From Chryseobacterium sp. Leaf201 (GTDB taxonomy: Bacteria; Bacteroidota; Bacteroidia; Flavobacteriales; Weeksellaceae): a DNA stretch of 64,000 nucleotides. The stretch lies in NCBI RefSeq assembly GCF_001421435.1, contig NZ_LMKA01000053.1:1-64000 (forward strand). The letters run 5' to 3'. A program made the translations under genes and the position numbers. Below are positions 8,050-15,051 of this stretch, piece after piece (within the stretch, counting starts at the first letter, position 1; each line of letters starts with the position of its first letter). The notes under the pieces were generated by a model. That model did not search any database. It saw only the letters and a program-made list of their open reading frames with translations, and was not told the origin of the DNA.

Positions 8050-8256
8050 TTAATAACAATCATTACAGTGACTTTTATCAACATACTCTTTATTCCCTCC
8101 TGATGACAGGTAATAACAGCCTCCTTTTTCACCTATATGTAATCTATGTCCATTATATGAACAAGATTCTGAACTACCGGATCCATTTGATCTTTCACAT
8201 GAGCAAACAACTATTGCCAATAGAGATAGTAAAAATAATTTTTTCATGGTTTTCAT
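8050..8256 (-). CDS. Small Cys-rich lipoprotein with a PBCV-basic-adaptor-like motif
   Basis: This is a 68-residue precursor. Its signal peptide has a Lys-rich start, then LFLLSLLAIVV, then Cys (VVCSC), fitting a lipoprotein signal. The mature part is only about 50 residues. It contains IGEKGGCYYLSSGGNKEYVD, close to the GPRGGxYYxxxxGxKxYV motif of the PBCV-specific basic adaptor domain, a short module also found at the ends of Bacteroidota nucleases and surface proteins. Three further Cys flank it (SCSYNG, HCNDC) and could form disulfides outside the cell. Function is unknown. A perfect 12-bp inverted repeat sits 5 bp upstream of the ATG. Confidence 0.6.
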   Translation of the reverse strand: MKTMKKLFLLSLLAIVVCSCERSNGSGSSESCSYNGHRLHIGEKGGCYYLSSGGNKEYVDKSHCNDCY

Positions 8257-8260
8257 TTTA

Positions 8261-8300
8261 ATGATGTTATATATTTAATTTCGTAAAAATATAACATCAT
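8261..8300. repeat. Perfect 12-bp inverted repeat before the small lipoprotein gene
   Basis: ATGATGTTATAT (8261-8272) and ATATAACATCAT (8289-8300) are perfectly complementary around a 16-nt spacer. The pair begins 5 bp upstream of the start codon at 8256. It could be an operator or an mRNA leader hairpin masking initiation. Confidence 0.6.
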
Positions 8301-8539
8301 CTTAGTCAAAAAATACGGTTAACCATAATAGAAATAAACTCCAATAAGCTAATAAGCAGCTGTTTTTTTTTATAGATAGTCATTCATAAAGCAGAGTTTA
8401 TTTATTAAAATGCTACTTACTATTGTAATTATATCTGTAACTTTTATAAATCATTTCCAAGTTCATCCTTTTAAACGCTCACCACTACTCTAATAAAATT
8501 TGATTAACTTTATCTGTTGATAAACATGAACATCTGAAT

Positions 8540-9001
8540 ATGAAAAAAGTACTGATCATCATTCTTGTAGCATTCGTTATGATTCAATTTTTCCCGATTG
8601 ATACAACAAACCCCGCTCCTACTCCCGGAATGGACTTTTTAAAAATAAAAAATACCCCGCCAGAAATTGCAGGAATTATTAATGCTTCCTGTTATGACTG
8701 CCATTCCAATGAAACCAGATATCCGTGGTACGCGCATATTTCACCTGCTTCATGGCTTTTGAAAAACCATATTGATGAAGGAAGAAAAAATTTGAATTTT
8801 TCCACATTTGCTGTTTATGAACCGAAGATACAGGCACATAAATTGCAGGAATGTATAGAAATGGTTGAGCATAAAGAAATGCCTCTCGAATCTTACTTCA
8901 TCGGACATCAGGATGCAAAACTGACTGATGAACAGAGGAAAATCTTAACCGACTATTTTAAAAAAGAAAAAAAGGAAACAGAACGGAAAATGTCGTTCTA
9001 A
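8540..9001 (+). CDS. Haem-binding domain protein (single CxxCH)
   Basis: This 153-residue exported protein has one N-terminal hydrophobic segment (residues 4-18), either a signal peptide or a membrane anchor. A c-type haem attachment motif, CYDCH, lies near residues 52-56 and is followed by SNETRYPWYAHISPASW, characteristic of the Bacteroidota haem-binding domain family (Haem_bd). It is probably periplasmic and membrane-tethered; its electron partner is not known. The next gene, a DCC1-type thiol oxidoreductase, starts 12 bp downstream and is probably co-transcribed. No perfect -7 box is visible upstream. Confidence 0.8.
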   Translation: MKKVLIIILVAFVMIQFFPIDTTNPAPTPGMDFLKIKNTPPEIAGIINASCYDCHSNETRYPWYAHISPASWLLKNHIDEGRKNLNFSTFAVYEPKIQAHKLQECIEMVEHKEMPLESYFIGHQDAKLTDEQRKILTDYFKKEKKETERKMSF

Positions 9002-9013
9002 AAAAATAAGATC

Positions 9014-9427
9014 ATGGAGAGCAACTGGCAGAATAAGCATATTGTATTTTTTGACGGAGACTGCGGGGTCTGCAATTTCTGGGTACAATGGATTTTGGAG
9101 AGAGATAAGAATGACCAATTCATGTTTGCATCGCTTCAGTCGGATTTCGGACAGAAGTTTTTATCTGAGCGGGGCCTGAATACCAAGGTTTTTAATACGA
9201 TGTATTTATGGAAGCCCGATCAGTATTATCTGGAAAAATCCCAGGCGGTTTTAAAGATTGCCAATTTACTGGGCGGCGTGTATAAGCTTTCTGCAATCGG
9301 GAAAATTATCCCCCGTTTTTTAAGCGATAAAGTATATGATACCGTTTCTGAAAACAGAATGAAACTCGCCAATCAGAAATGTTATCTGCCGACACCGCAC
9401 GAAAGAAAGAAATTTATTGAAATCTGA
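9014..9427 (+). CDS. DCC1-like thiol-disulfide oxidoreductase family protein (DUF393)
   Basis: This 137-residue protein of the DCC family has the family-naming motif FDGDCGVCNFWVQW at residues 13-26, with a CxxC dithiol. Other conserved segments are FASLQSDFG and, near 66-91, the SQAVLKIANLLGG region. Family members are predicted thiol-disulfide oxidoreductases, few of which have been tested. It follows the haem-binding gene at 12 bp. A strong terminator follows, so the two genes form a complete small transcription unit. Confidence 0.85.
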   Translation: MESNWQNKHIVFFDGDCGVCNFWVQWILERDKNDQFMFASLQSDFGQKFLSERGLNTKVFNTMYLWKPDQYYLEKSQAVLKIANLLGGVYKLSAIGKIIPRFLSDKVYDTVSENRMKLANQKCYLPTPHERKKFIEI

Positions 9428-9475
9428 ATTTGCAGATTACCAATTAGCTGCTTTAATACGTTCTTACTATAAATT

Positions 9476-9512
9476 AAAAAAGACTGTTTCAACAACTGAA
9501 ACAGTCTTTTTT
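9476..9512. terminator. Bidirectional terminator between DCC1-like and amylase genes
   Basis: A perfect 16-bp stem (9476-9491 with 9497-9512) with a 5-nt loop is flanked by A and T tracts. It serves both convergent genes. Confidence 0.9.
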
Positions 9513-9566
9513 AATGCTGAAAATTCAGTAATCTATCTACCCAGGTCAATAAAAACACATCATAAA

Positions 9567-10997
9567 TCACTGGTTTAAAGACCATACAGAATAAGAATTC
9601 GGGGCGCACTGTATCTTTACCCATTTGTCATTCTGCGTCGTAGGATACCAGCCGGAGCTTCCTGTAAAATCTTTGATCTGCTGGTTTGCCCAATTGGTCT
9701 GTACCCATCTTTCCTGCCAGCTTGAAGAATTGTTGATGTATACCACCAATCCCGGATTTCCATTGTAGCCGTTTCTCCTCGCAACATATTCATCGTTGTC
9801 AGTATACAGGATTGAAGTTGTGCCGGTTGCTTTATTGTTATGGATCCAGATCAGGTTATTGAGCCGTTCTTTATTCAGCCATTCTTCATAATCCCGGTAA
9901 AAAATGGTGGGATATCCTTCATGGGTAAGAATATAAGCATACGCCAGCATTTTTTTCCCGATTACATCCGTATCATGGTTCGTGACGAATGTTACGGCTT
10001 TGTAGGGATTCCTTTTCCACATCATATCATCATTCAGTATATTCAGGTTACCATTATCAAAAGCTTCATCCATTTTATAATACGCTGCAAAATCAAAGAC
10101 GGAACTGTTGGCATTATTGGCCCAGGATTCTAACGTATTGACATTGGAATCCCATAACTCCCCTACCGAAAAGCCACCGACATTTGAGTTCCAGTTGTTC
10201 ACCACCCAGGCTCCGAAACCTTTGACATAATCAAACCGCCAGCCGTCAAACTTCATGGTATTTTTATAATATTTCCCCACGGAATCATCCCTTCCCCAAA
10301 GCCAGTCCTGAACATACGGATTGGCATGGCACAGATCCGGAAAGCCTCCGAAGGCACCCTCATCATTGGTTCCGTAAGCATTTTTGTAAAAATCATTGTA
10401 GCTTCTCGGGAATTTTCCTGAAGCAACGCCTGAAAAATTCGTCCAGGTATTGAATCCTGCATAAGGATTGTATTCAGACTGCCCTCCGCTGTTGTGGTTA
10501 ATGACAATATCCGCGTACACCTGTATATTTTCTGCATGGGCTTTTGTGATTAAAGCTTCCAGTTCCGCTCGTGAACCGAAGCGGGTTTCAATGCTTCCGT
10601 TTTGGTTATAGTTCCCGAAATCATAATAATCTGTAGGGTCATATCCCATTGAATACGGCCCGTTCTGCGCTTTGGAAGCAGGAGGCAGCCACACTGCACC
10701 GATACCGGCATTTGACCAGTCGGTAATTTTTCCCTTCACGGTATTCCACCAGTTCCCTCCATCCGGAACATCCCAGTAAAAACCCTGCATAAGGACACTC
10801 CCTCCGGGCCCGGCAACAAATTTTGAATAGGCAGATGCCCCTGTACTGAAAGGCCGGCCGTCATGATGAGTAACATCTACAGTTTTTTCATGAGCTTCAG
10901 GCCGTTTCAAGGTTTCGGCTATCATTTCGTCACTGCTGCTGCATGAACTGATAAAAGCGGCCGCCAGCAAGGAAAGAAGGTAATAGGGTTTATTCAT
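9567..10997 (-). CDS. Alpha-amylase, GH13, surface/periplasmic lipoprotein
   Basis: This 476-residue enzyme hydrolyses alpha-1,4-glucan bonds. The N-terminus is a lipoprotein signal with lipobox ISSC (Cys19) followed by SSSDE. The GH13 motifs are present in order: DIVINH (163-168), GWRFDYVKG with nucleophile Asp256, GELWD with acid/base Glu280, and FVTNHD with Asp342. A C-terminal beta domain follows. The overall form resembles small bacterial and archaeal or plant-like amylases. It stands alone with no SusC/SusD genes nearby, so it is not part of a visible polysaccharide-utilisation locus. A -7 box lies about 40 bp upstream of the start. Confidence 0.92.
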   Translation of the reverse strand: MNKPYYLLSLLAAAFISSCSSSDEMIAETLKRPEAHEKTVDVTHHDGRPFSTGASAYSKFVAGPGGSVLMQGFYWDVPDGGNWWNTVKGKITDWSNAGIGAVWLPPASKAQNGPYSMGYDPTDYYDFGNYNQNGSIETRFGSRAELEALITKAHAENIQVYADIVINHNSGGQSEYNPYAGFNTWTNFSGVASGKFPRSYNDFYKNAYGTNDEGAFGGFPDLCHANPYVQDWLWGRDDSVGKYYKNTMKFDGWRFDYVKGFGAWVVNNWNSNVGGFSVGELWDSNVNTLESWANNANSSVFDFAAYYKMDEAFDNGNLNILNDDMMWKRNPYKAVTFVTNHDTDVIGKKMLAYAYILTHEGYPTIFYRDYEEWLNKERLNNLIWIHNNKATGTTSILYTDNDEYVARRNGYNGNPGLVVYINNSSSWQERWVQTNWANQQIKDFTGSSGWYPTTQNDKWVKIQCAPNSYSVWSLNQ

Positions 10998-11034
10998 ATC
11001 TAAAGTTTTAACTGTTAAACTATTACCTAAATTA

Positions 11035-11042
11035 CAAATTTA
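11035..11042 (-). promoter_or_regulatory. -7 element of the amylase gene (TAAATTTG)
   Basis: This is an exact TAnnTTTG match on the minus strand, predicting a leader of about 32 nt before the ATG at 10997. Confidence 0.55.
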
Positions 11043-11173
11043 TCAGACAAATTCTTACACCGGTGAAATATTTTTTTTATTCTTAAACATTGCCCGGTAA
11101 AATAACGGTTTGAAATATTCATTAAAAAATCATAAACTTTAAAGATTTTCGGTACAATTTTTCCATTATTGCA

Positions 11174-11181
11174 TATATTTG
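11174..11181 (+). promoter_or_regulatory. -7 element of the DUF4290-murA operon (TATATTTG)
   Basis: This is an exact TAnnTTTG match with 6 nt between the box and ATG 11188, predicting a leaderless or nearly leaderless transcript. The TTG inside the box is in frame with the gene and should not be read as its start. Confidence 0.6.
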
Positions 11182-11187
11182 CAGACT

Positions 11188-11874
11188 ATGGAATACAATA
11201 CCCAAAAAACCCAGCTTCAATTGCCTGAATACGGCAGAATTATACAACAGTTGGTTGAACGTTGCAAAGAGCTTTCTACGAAGGAGGAAAGAAATGAAAT
11301 GGCGATGGCAATTATTGATTTTATGGGTCAGAGAAACCCGCAGCTGCGCGACGAAGACAATTATAAACATAAACTTTGGGATCATCTTTATATTCTGGCA
11401 GAATACGATCTGGATGTTGATTCTCCTTATCCGTTCCCTACCATGGAACAGCTTGCCGAAAAACCGAAAAGAATGGAATATCCCAAGCTTCAGGGCGACT
11501 TTAAATTCTACGGGAAAAGTATTCTTCAATTGATAGAAAAAGCCATCGAACTTGAGGAAGGCGACGAAAAAGAAGCCCTGATCGAGGTGATTGCCAATAA
11601 CATGAAGAAGTCTTACAACGTATACAATAAAGAACACGTAACGGATGATGTAATTTTCCGCCATCTGAAAGAACTTTCAGAAAACAGGCTGGATCTTACC
11701 GGAATAGACAGTCTGGAGAAAAGCAAGATTTATTATTCCAGCAACACCAACCGCAGCAACAGCAATAACAACAACAACAATAACCGGAGCAACAACAACC
11801 GGAATAACCAGGCCAACAACAAAAGAAGACATAATAACAATAACACCAACAGCAATCATAAAAACAGAAAGTAG
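11188..11874 (+). CDS. DUF4290 family protein with Asn-rich tail
   Basis: This 228-residue cytoplasmic protein has a DUF4290 domain spanning about residues 1-175 (start MEYNTQKTQLQLPEYGRIIQ). It is followed by a low-complexity tail of roughly 45 residues made almost wholly of Asn, Arg, Ser and Lys. The domain is Bacteroidota-specific and of unknown function. In this phylum it is regularly found just upstream of murA, as here (2 bp between stop and start), which hints at a link with peptidoglycan synthesis. The basic Asn/Arg tail could bind RNA or be disordered. The start is ATG 11188, directly behind the -7 box. Confidence 0.85.
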   Translation: MEYNTQKTQLQLPEYGRIIQQLVERCKELSTKEERNEMAMAIIDFMGQRNPQLRDEDNYKHKLWDHLYILAEYDLDVDSPYPFPTMEQLAEKPKRMEYPKLQGDFKFYGKSILQLIEKAIELEEGDEKEALIEVIANNMKKSYNVYNKEHVTDDVIFRHLKELSENRLDLTGIDSLEKSKIYYSSNTNRSNSNNNNNNNRSNNNRNNQANNKRRHNNNNTNSNHKNRK

Positions 11875-11876
11875 AC

Positions 11877-13184
11877 ATGAGTGGAACATTTCAGATAAGA
11901 GGAGGAAAAAGACTGCAAGGTGAAATTACTCCACAGGGAGCAAAAAATGAAGCTCTACAAATCCTTTGTGCCGTTTTATTAACTGATGAAGAAGTCAGAA
12001 TCAAAAATATTCCGGATATCCATGATGTAAACAGGCTGATTGAAATCTTAGGCGATTTCGGTGTAAAAGTGACTAAAAACAGCCAGGGTGATTATACGTT
12101 TAAAGCTGATAAAGTTAATTTTGATTATATCAAATCTGACGAGTTTAAAAAAGACGGGGCCAAACTGAGAGGCTCGATTATGCTGATGGGACCCATGCTG
12201 GCGAGATACGGTGAAGCCTACATGCCGACACCCGGTGGTGACAAAATAGGGAGAAGAAGATTAGACACTCACTTTCAGGGTCTTGTAGAACTGGGTGCAG
12301 AATTTAATTATGATGAGGAAGAGTATTTTTATTCATTAAAAGCTACTGAACTCAACGGGAAATTTATCCTGCTGGAAGAAGCTTCCGTAACAGGAACCGC
12401 CAATATTGTGATGGCCGCCGCTCTGGCTAAAGGCAAAACAAGAATTTACAATGCAGCCTGCGAGCCTTACCTTCAGCAGCTGTGCAAGATGCTGAACAGA
12501 ATGGGCGCGCAGATTTCAGGGATCGGTTCCAATTTACTGACTATCGAAGGTGTAGAACATCTTCACGGCACCGAGCACACCATGCTTCCGGATATGGTGG
12601 AAATAGGATCCTGGATCGGCCTTGCTGCCATGACAAAATCTGAAATCACCATTAAAAACGTAAACTGGAACCAGCTTGGCGTTATCCCGAATACCTTCAG
12701 GAAATTAGGGATTGAGCTTGAGCAGAGCAATGATGACATTTATATTCCGGCCCAGGAAAATTATAAGATACAGAAATTCATCGATGGATCTATTTTAACG
12801 ATTTCCGATGCGCCGTGGCCGGGTTTTACTCCGGATTTGCTATCCATTATTCTGGTAGTAGCCACTCAGGCAAGAGGAAGTCTTCTGATTCACCAGAAAA
12901 TGTTTGAATCCAGATTATTCTTTGTTGATAAGCTGATTGACATGGGAGCACAGATCATTCTTTGCGATCCGCACAGGGCAACCGTGATCGGACTTAACCA
13001 GGAAACTCCGTTAAGAGGGACCACGATGGTTTCACCGGACATCAGAGCAGGGAACGCGCTTCTTATCGCAGCTCTTTCTGCAGAAGGAAAATCAATCATC
13101 CACAATATCGAACAGATAGACAGAGGATATGAAAATATCGACGGCAGGCTGAAAGCGATTGGCGCTGATATCGAAAGAATCTAA
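11877..13184 (+). CDS. murA: UDP-N-acetylglucosamine 1-carboxyvinyltransferase
   Basis: MurA transfers enolpyruvate from PEP to UDP-GlcNAc, the first committed step of peptidoglycan synthesis. The EPSP-synthase-like fold is recognised from GAKNEALQ (Lys23, Asn24) and MPTPGGDKIGRRRLDTH near 115-131. The position of the usual catalytic Cys (E. coli Cys115, in PGGCxIG) is Asp122 here. The codon reads GAC directly in the sequence. Cys-to-Asp MurA is known from mycobacteria and chlamydiae to be active and fosfomycin-insensitive. Length is 435 residues. It is translated from the same message as the DUF4290 gene and ends in a terminator 12 bp past the stop. Confidence 0.95.
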   Translation: MSGTFQIRGGKRLQGEITPQGAKNEALQILCAVLLTDEEVRIKNIPDIHDVNRLIEILGDFGVKVTKNSQGDYTFKADKVNFDYIKSDEFKKDGAKLRGSIMLMGPMLARYGEAYMPTPGGDKIGRRRLDTHFQGLVELGAEFNYDEEEYFYSLKATELNGKFILLEEASVTGTANIVMAAALAKGKTRIYNAACEPYLQQLCKMLNRMGAQISGIGSNLLTIEGVEHLHGTEHTMLPDMVEIGSWIGLAAMTKSEITIKNVNWNQLGVIPNTFRKLGIELEQSNDDIYIPAQENYKIQKFIDGSILTISDAPWPGFTPDLLSIILVVATQARGSLLIHQKMFESRLFFVDKLIDMGAQIILCDPHRATVIGLNQETPLRGTTMVSPDIRAGNALLIAALSAEGKSIIHNIEQIDRGYENIDGRLKAIGADIERI

Positions 13185-13196
13185 TTTTACCATATA

Positions 13197-13226
13197 AAAA
13201 CCACCTTTTCCGGTGGTTTTATTTTT
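13197..13226 (+). terminator. Terminator of murA
   Basis: A 9-bp stem AAAACCACC...GGTGGTTTT (13197-13205 with 13212-13220) is followed by ATTTTT. Confidence 0.8.
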
Positions 13227-13245
13227 ACTGATTTTACCCGAATTA

Positions 13246-13279
13246 AAAACGGCTGTCAAAATAATCTGACAGCCGTTTT
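13246..13279. terminator. Terminator of the NIL-domain gene
   Basis: A perfect 13-bp stem (13246-13258 with 13267-13279) begins and ends with AAAA/TTTT. It lies downstream of the minus-strand gene ending at 13304 and can also back up murA. Confidence 0.85.
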
Positions 13280-13303
13280 ACTATTAAACGATATACATTC
13301 CGG

Positions 13304-13621
13304 TTACAGATACTTTCTGCAGACATATTCTACAGTCGTGCTCAAAAGTTTATTTTTATAAAGATAATACTCCAGCTGCTCAAAATCATCTGAACTGACA
13401 TTAATGTACAACTGGACAGATCCGAAACTTCTTCCGTTGAGGTATTCAACATTTACAGACAACACTTTATGGCAAATCCCCAACTGATTGTAAATGGTAT
13501 TCATGAGATGCTCAAACTTCACTTTCCCGTTCATTTCAATTTCAAGGATCCATTCTTTCCTGGGCTGGTTGATGCCGTTCTGTAAAACCTGGGGATTAGG
13601 ATAGGGTGTTGGTGTTGTCAT
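13304..13621 (-). CDS. Stand-alone NIL-domain (ACT-like) protein
   Basis: This 105-residue soluble protein has no signal peptide. From about residue 24 its pattern (ILEIEMNGKVKFEHL, then LGICHKVLSVNVEYLNGRSFGSVQLYINV, then LEYYLYKN...VEYV) fits the NIL domain. That is the ferredoxin-like domain fused to the methionine ABC ATPase MetN, where it senses methionine. Free-standing NIL proteins occur in Bacteroidota near sulfur-amino-acid genes, so I infer a ligand-sensing role in methionine or cysteine metabolism; no transporter is adjacent. The promoter is unusually complete, with a palindrome overlapping its -33 element. Confidence 0.65.
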   Translation of the reverse strand: MTTPTPYPNPQVLQNGINQPRKEWILEIEMNGKVKFEHLMNTIYNQLGICHKVLSVNVEYLNGRSFGSVQLYINVSSDDFEQLEYYLYKNKLLSTTVEYVCRKYL

Positions 13622-13681
13622 AGGATTCTTTTTAAGTTAAATACTGCTGCCGTTCACTGATCTGTCTTATTAAATCTCTGA

Positions 13682-13711
13682 CAAAAATAGGAAAAATTAT
13701 TAGTCTACCAA
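13682..13711 (-). promoter_or_regulatory. Full promoter and possible operator of the NIL-domain gene
   Basis: On the minus strand there is TTG (13711-13709), a 19-bp spacer and TATTTTTG (13689-13682), which fits the Bacteroidota -33/-7 consensus. An imperfect palindrome CTAC(CAAATTA)GTAG at 13705-13719 covers the -33 element and could be a repressor site. Confidence 0.7.
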
Positions 13712-13791
13712 ATTAGTAGGATATTAATTTACACTAAGCTTAATTATTTTTATCCGTGATTCAGCTTTAAACCATATCATTAAAGGTATTC

Positions 13792-13822
13792 AATAAAAAA
13801 AGCAGACCAAAAATCCGCTTTT
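13792..13822 (-). terminator. Terminator of the YiiX-like hydrolase gene
   Basis: A 9-bp stem with one mismatch (13798-13806 with 13814-13822) is followed on the minus strand by a run of seven T. Confidence 0.7.
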
Positions 13823-13847
13823 ACTATATCAAATCTAATGGTAGATG

Positions 13848-14474
13848 TTATTTCAGCTCCCCTATTCTCTCGAGTTTACCGGAGGCGGCTAAGCCATTAG
13901 GGTTGCATCCCGGCTCTCCTTCAGGGACTTCCAGATTTTTCTTCCGGTAAAACTCCTGCCAGAAAGCATTGGTTGCACCGGTTTTCGGATCGATGAAAGT
14001 CATCGGTTCGAGTTTAAAAATATGATCTTCCCTAAAAGCCCTTTCAATGAAATCTGAACAGTAATATGAATTTTCATCCAGAATATAATTAAAGTTGTAA
14101 GGCTTTCCCAACATAGATTCCGCTTTCTGAATGGCTGCGGGAACAGCATTCTGATATGGCGGCTTCAGGCGGTAGATCATCACCCTCTGCCCTTCATCAG
14201 ACTGATCTTTTATAAATTCTTTTACACTTTGCTTCTGAGATCCTCCTTTCGACGCAGCATGAAGGACAAAAACTCCATTTCTGTTCTTTTCCACGATCCC
14301 GATATGATCGAAGGATGCATTTTCCTGTTTCTGGGTAACATTGTTAATTGCTCCCGAAAGTCCGGTTTCTTTTGCGGTGACGAAAAGCAGATCGCCGTTA
14401 TTTAAACCTGAAAACTGCGCATTTTTACAGCTCAATAAAAGGCTTACCATAAAAATAACGGAAAGAAACCTCAT
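13848..14474 (-). CDS. YiiX/YebB-like permuted NlpC/P60 cysteine hydrolase, lipoprotein
   Basis: This is a lipoprotein of 208 residues from ATG 14474 (signal MRFLSVIFMVSLLLSC). It has the permuted NlpC/P60 papain-like order: NNGDLLFV, then the catalytic His in SFDHIGIV, then the catalytic Cys in YYCSDFIERAF near the middle. Family members are predicted amidases or peptidases acting on envelope substrates; specificity is unknown. A longer frame from 14525 would overlap the preceding gene by 44 bp and bury the signal peptide, so the shorter start is preferred. It lies 7 bp downstream of the DUF1801 gene and is likely co-transcribed. Confidence 0.75.
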   Translation of the reverse strand: MRFLSVIFMVSLLLSCKNAQFSGLNNGDLLFVTAKETGLSGAINNVTQKQENASFDHIGIVEKNRNGVFVLHAASKGGSQKQSVKEFIKDQSDEGQRVMIYRLKPPYQNAVPAAIQKAESMLGKPYNFNYILDENSYYCSDFIERAFREDHIFKLEPMTFIDPKTGATNAFWQEFYRKKNLEVPEGEPGCNPNGLAASGKLERIGELK

Positions 14475-14481
14475 CAGTATA

Positions 14482-14937
14482 TTACTTTTTAAAATTGCTC
14501 TCATAAATTTCAATCCATTCTTCAACAGTCATTTTTTCACTTAGCCCTGCCAGCAGTTCCAGAGGGATATCATCCATTTTTTTGAAGCGGATACAGGATT
14601 TTCCCATATCCAGTTTCCGTTTGGAATATTTTGGAAATTCTTCGGCAAACCAGTTCAGCAGTTCGGGCTTTGCATAGATTCCCATGTGATATAAGGCAAT
14701 GAAATTCTTCTGGGAAGCCAATGCCATAAACGGCAGCGGTGAGCCCGGCGTACAGTGATAGCCGGCAGGATACCTCTCCAGCGGAACGCCCCACCCTATC
14801 ATTCCGGAGCTTATGCTTTGTGAAAAGCCTTCCGGTAAATGGTCATTGACGGTGTCAAATATTTTTCTGAAAACCTCCTGTCTTTCTTCAGGAACCTTTG
14901 TCAGGTAATCTTCTATGGAAACGGCCTGGATCTGCAT
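14482..14937 (-). CDS. DUF1801 (YdhG-like) domain protein
   Basis: This 151-residue cytoplasmic protein has the DUF1801 pattern: an N-terminal EDYLTKVPEERQEVFRKIFD helix, then SSGMIGWGVPLERYP, then FMALASQKNFIALYHMGIY and a C-terminal SCIRFKKMDDIP. Homologues are often annotated as iron chaperone-like or as hypothetical, and no biochemical role is firmly established. It shares a transcription unit with the downstream YiiX-like lipoprotein gene, though the two have no obvious functional link. Confidence 0.8.
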   Translation of the reverse strand: MQIQAVSIEDYLTKVPEERQEVFRKIFDTVNDHLPEGFSQSISSGMIGWGVPLERYPAGYHCTPGSPLPFMALASQKNFIALYHMGIYAKPELLNWFAEEFPKYSKRKLDMGKSCIRFKKMDDIPLELLAGLSEKMTVEEWIEIYESNFKK

Positions 14938-15000
14938 TCTGGATTTTTTTATAATTGCTCAAATTAACAAAATTTAATTGACAATTATTTTAACGGGTAT

Positions 15001-15035
15001 AAAAAAAATCAGCCTTACATAATGCAGGGCTGATT
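15001..15035 (-). terminator. Terminator of the exported-protein pair
   Basis: A stem AATCAGCC...GGCTGATT (15007-15014 with 15028-15035) is followed on the minus strand by a run of T. It lies 17 bp past the stop at 15052. Confidence 0.8.
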
Positions 15036-15051
15036 AAATATTTCCGGTAAT

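Noticed and set aside
11677..11889. Valine-rich or Cys-rich minus-strand ORFs opposite the DUF4290 tail
   Set aside because: They are mirror images of the repetitive AAC/AAT codons of the Asn-rich tail.
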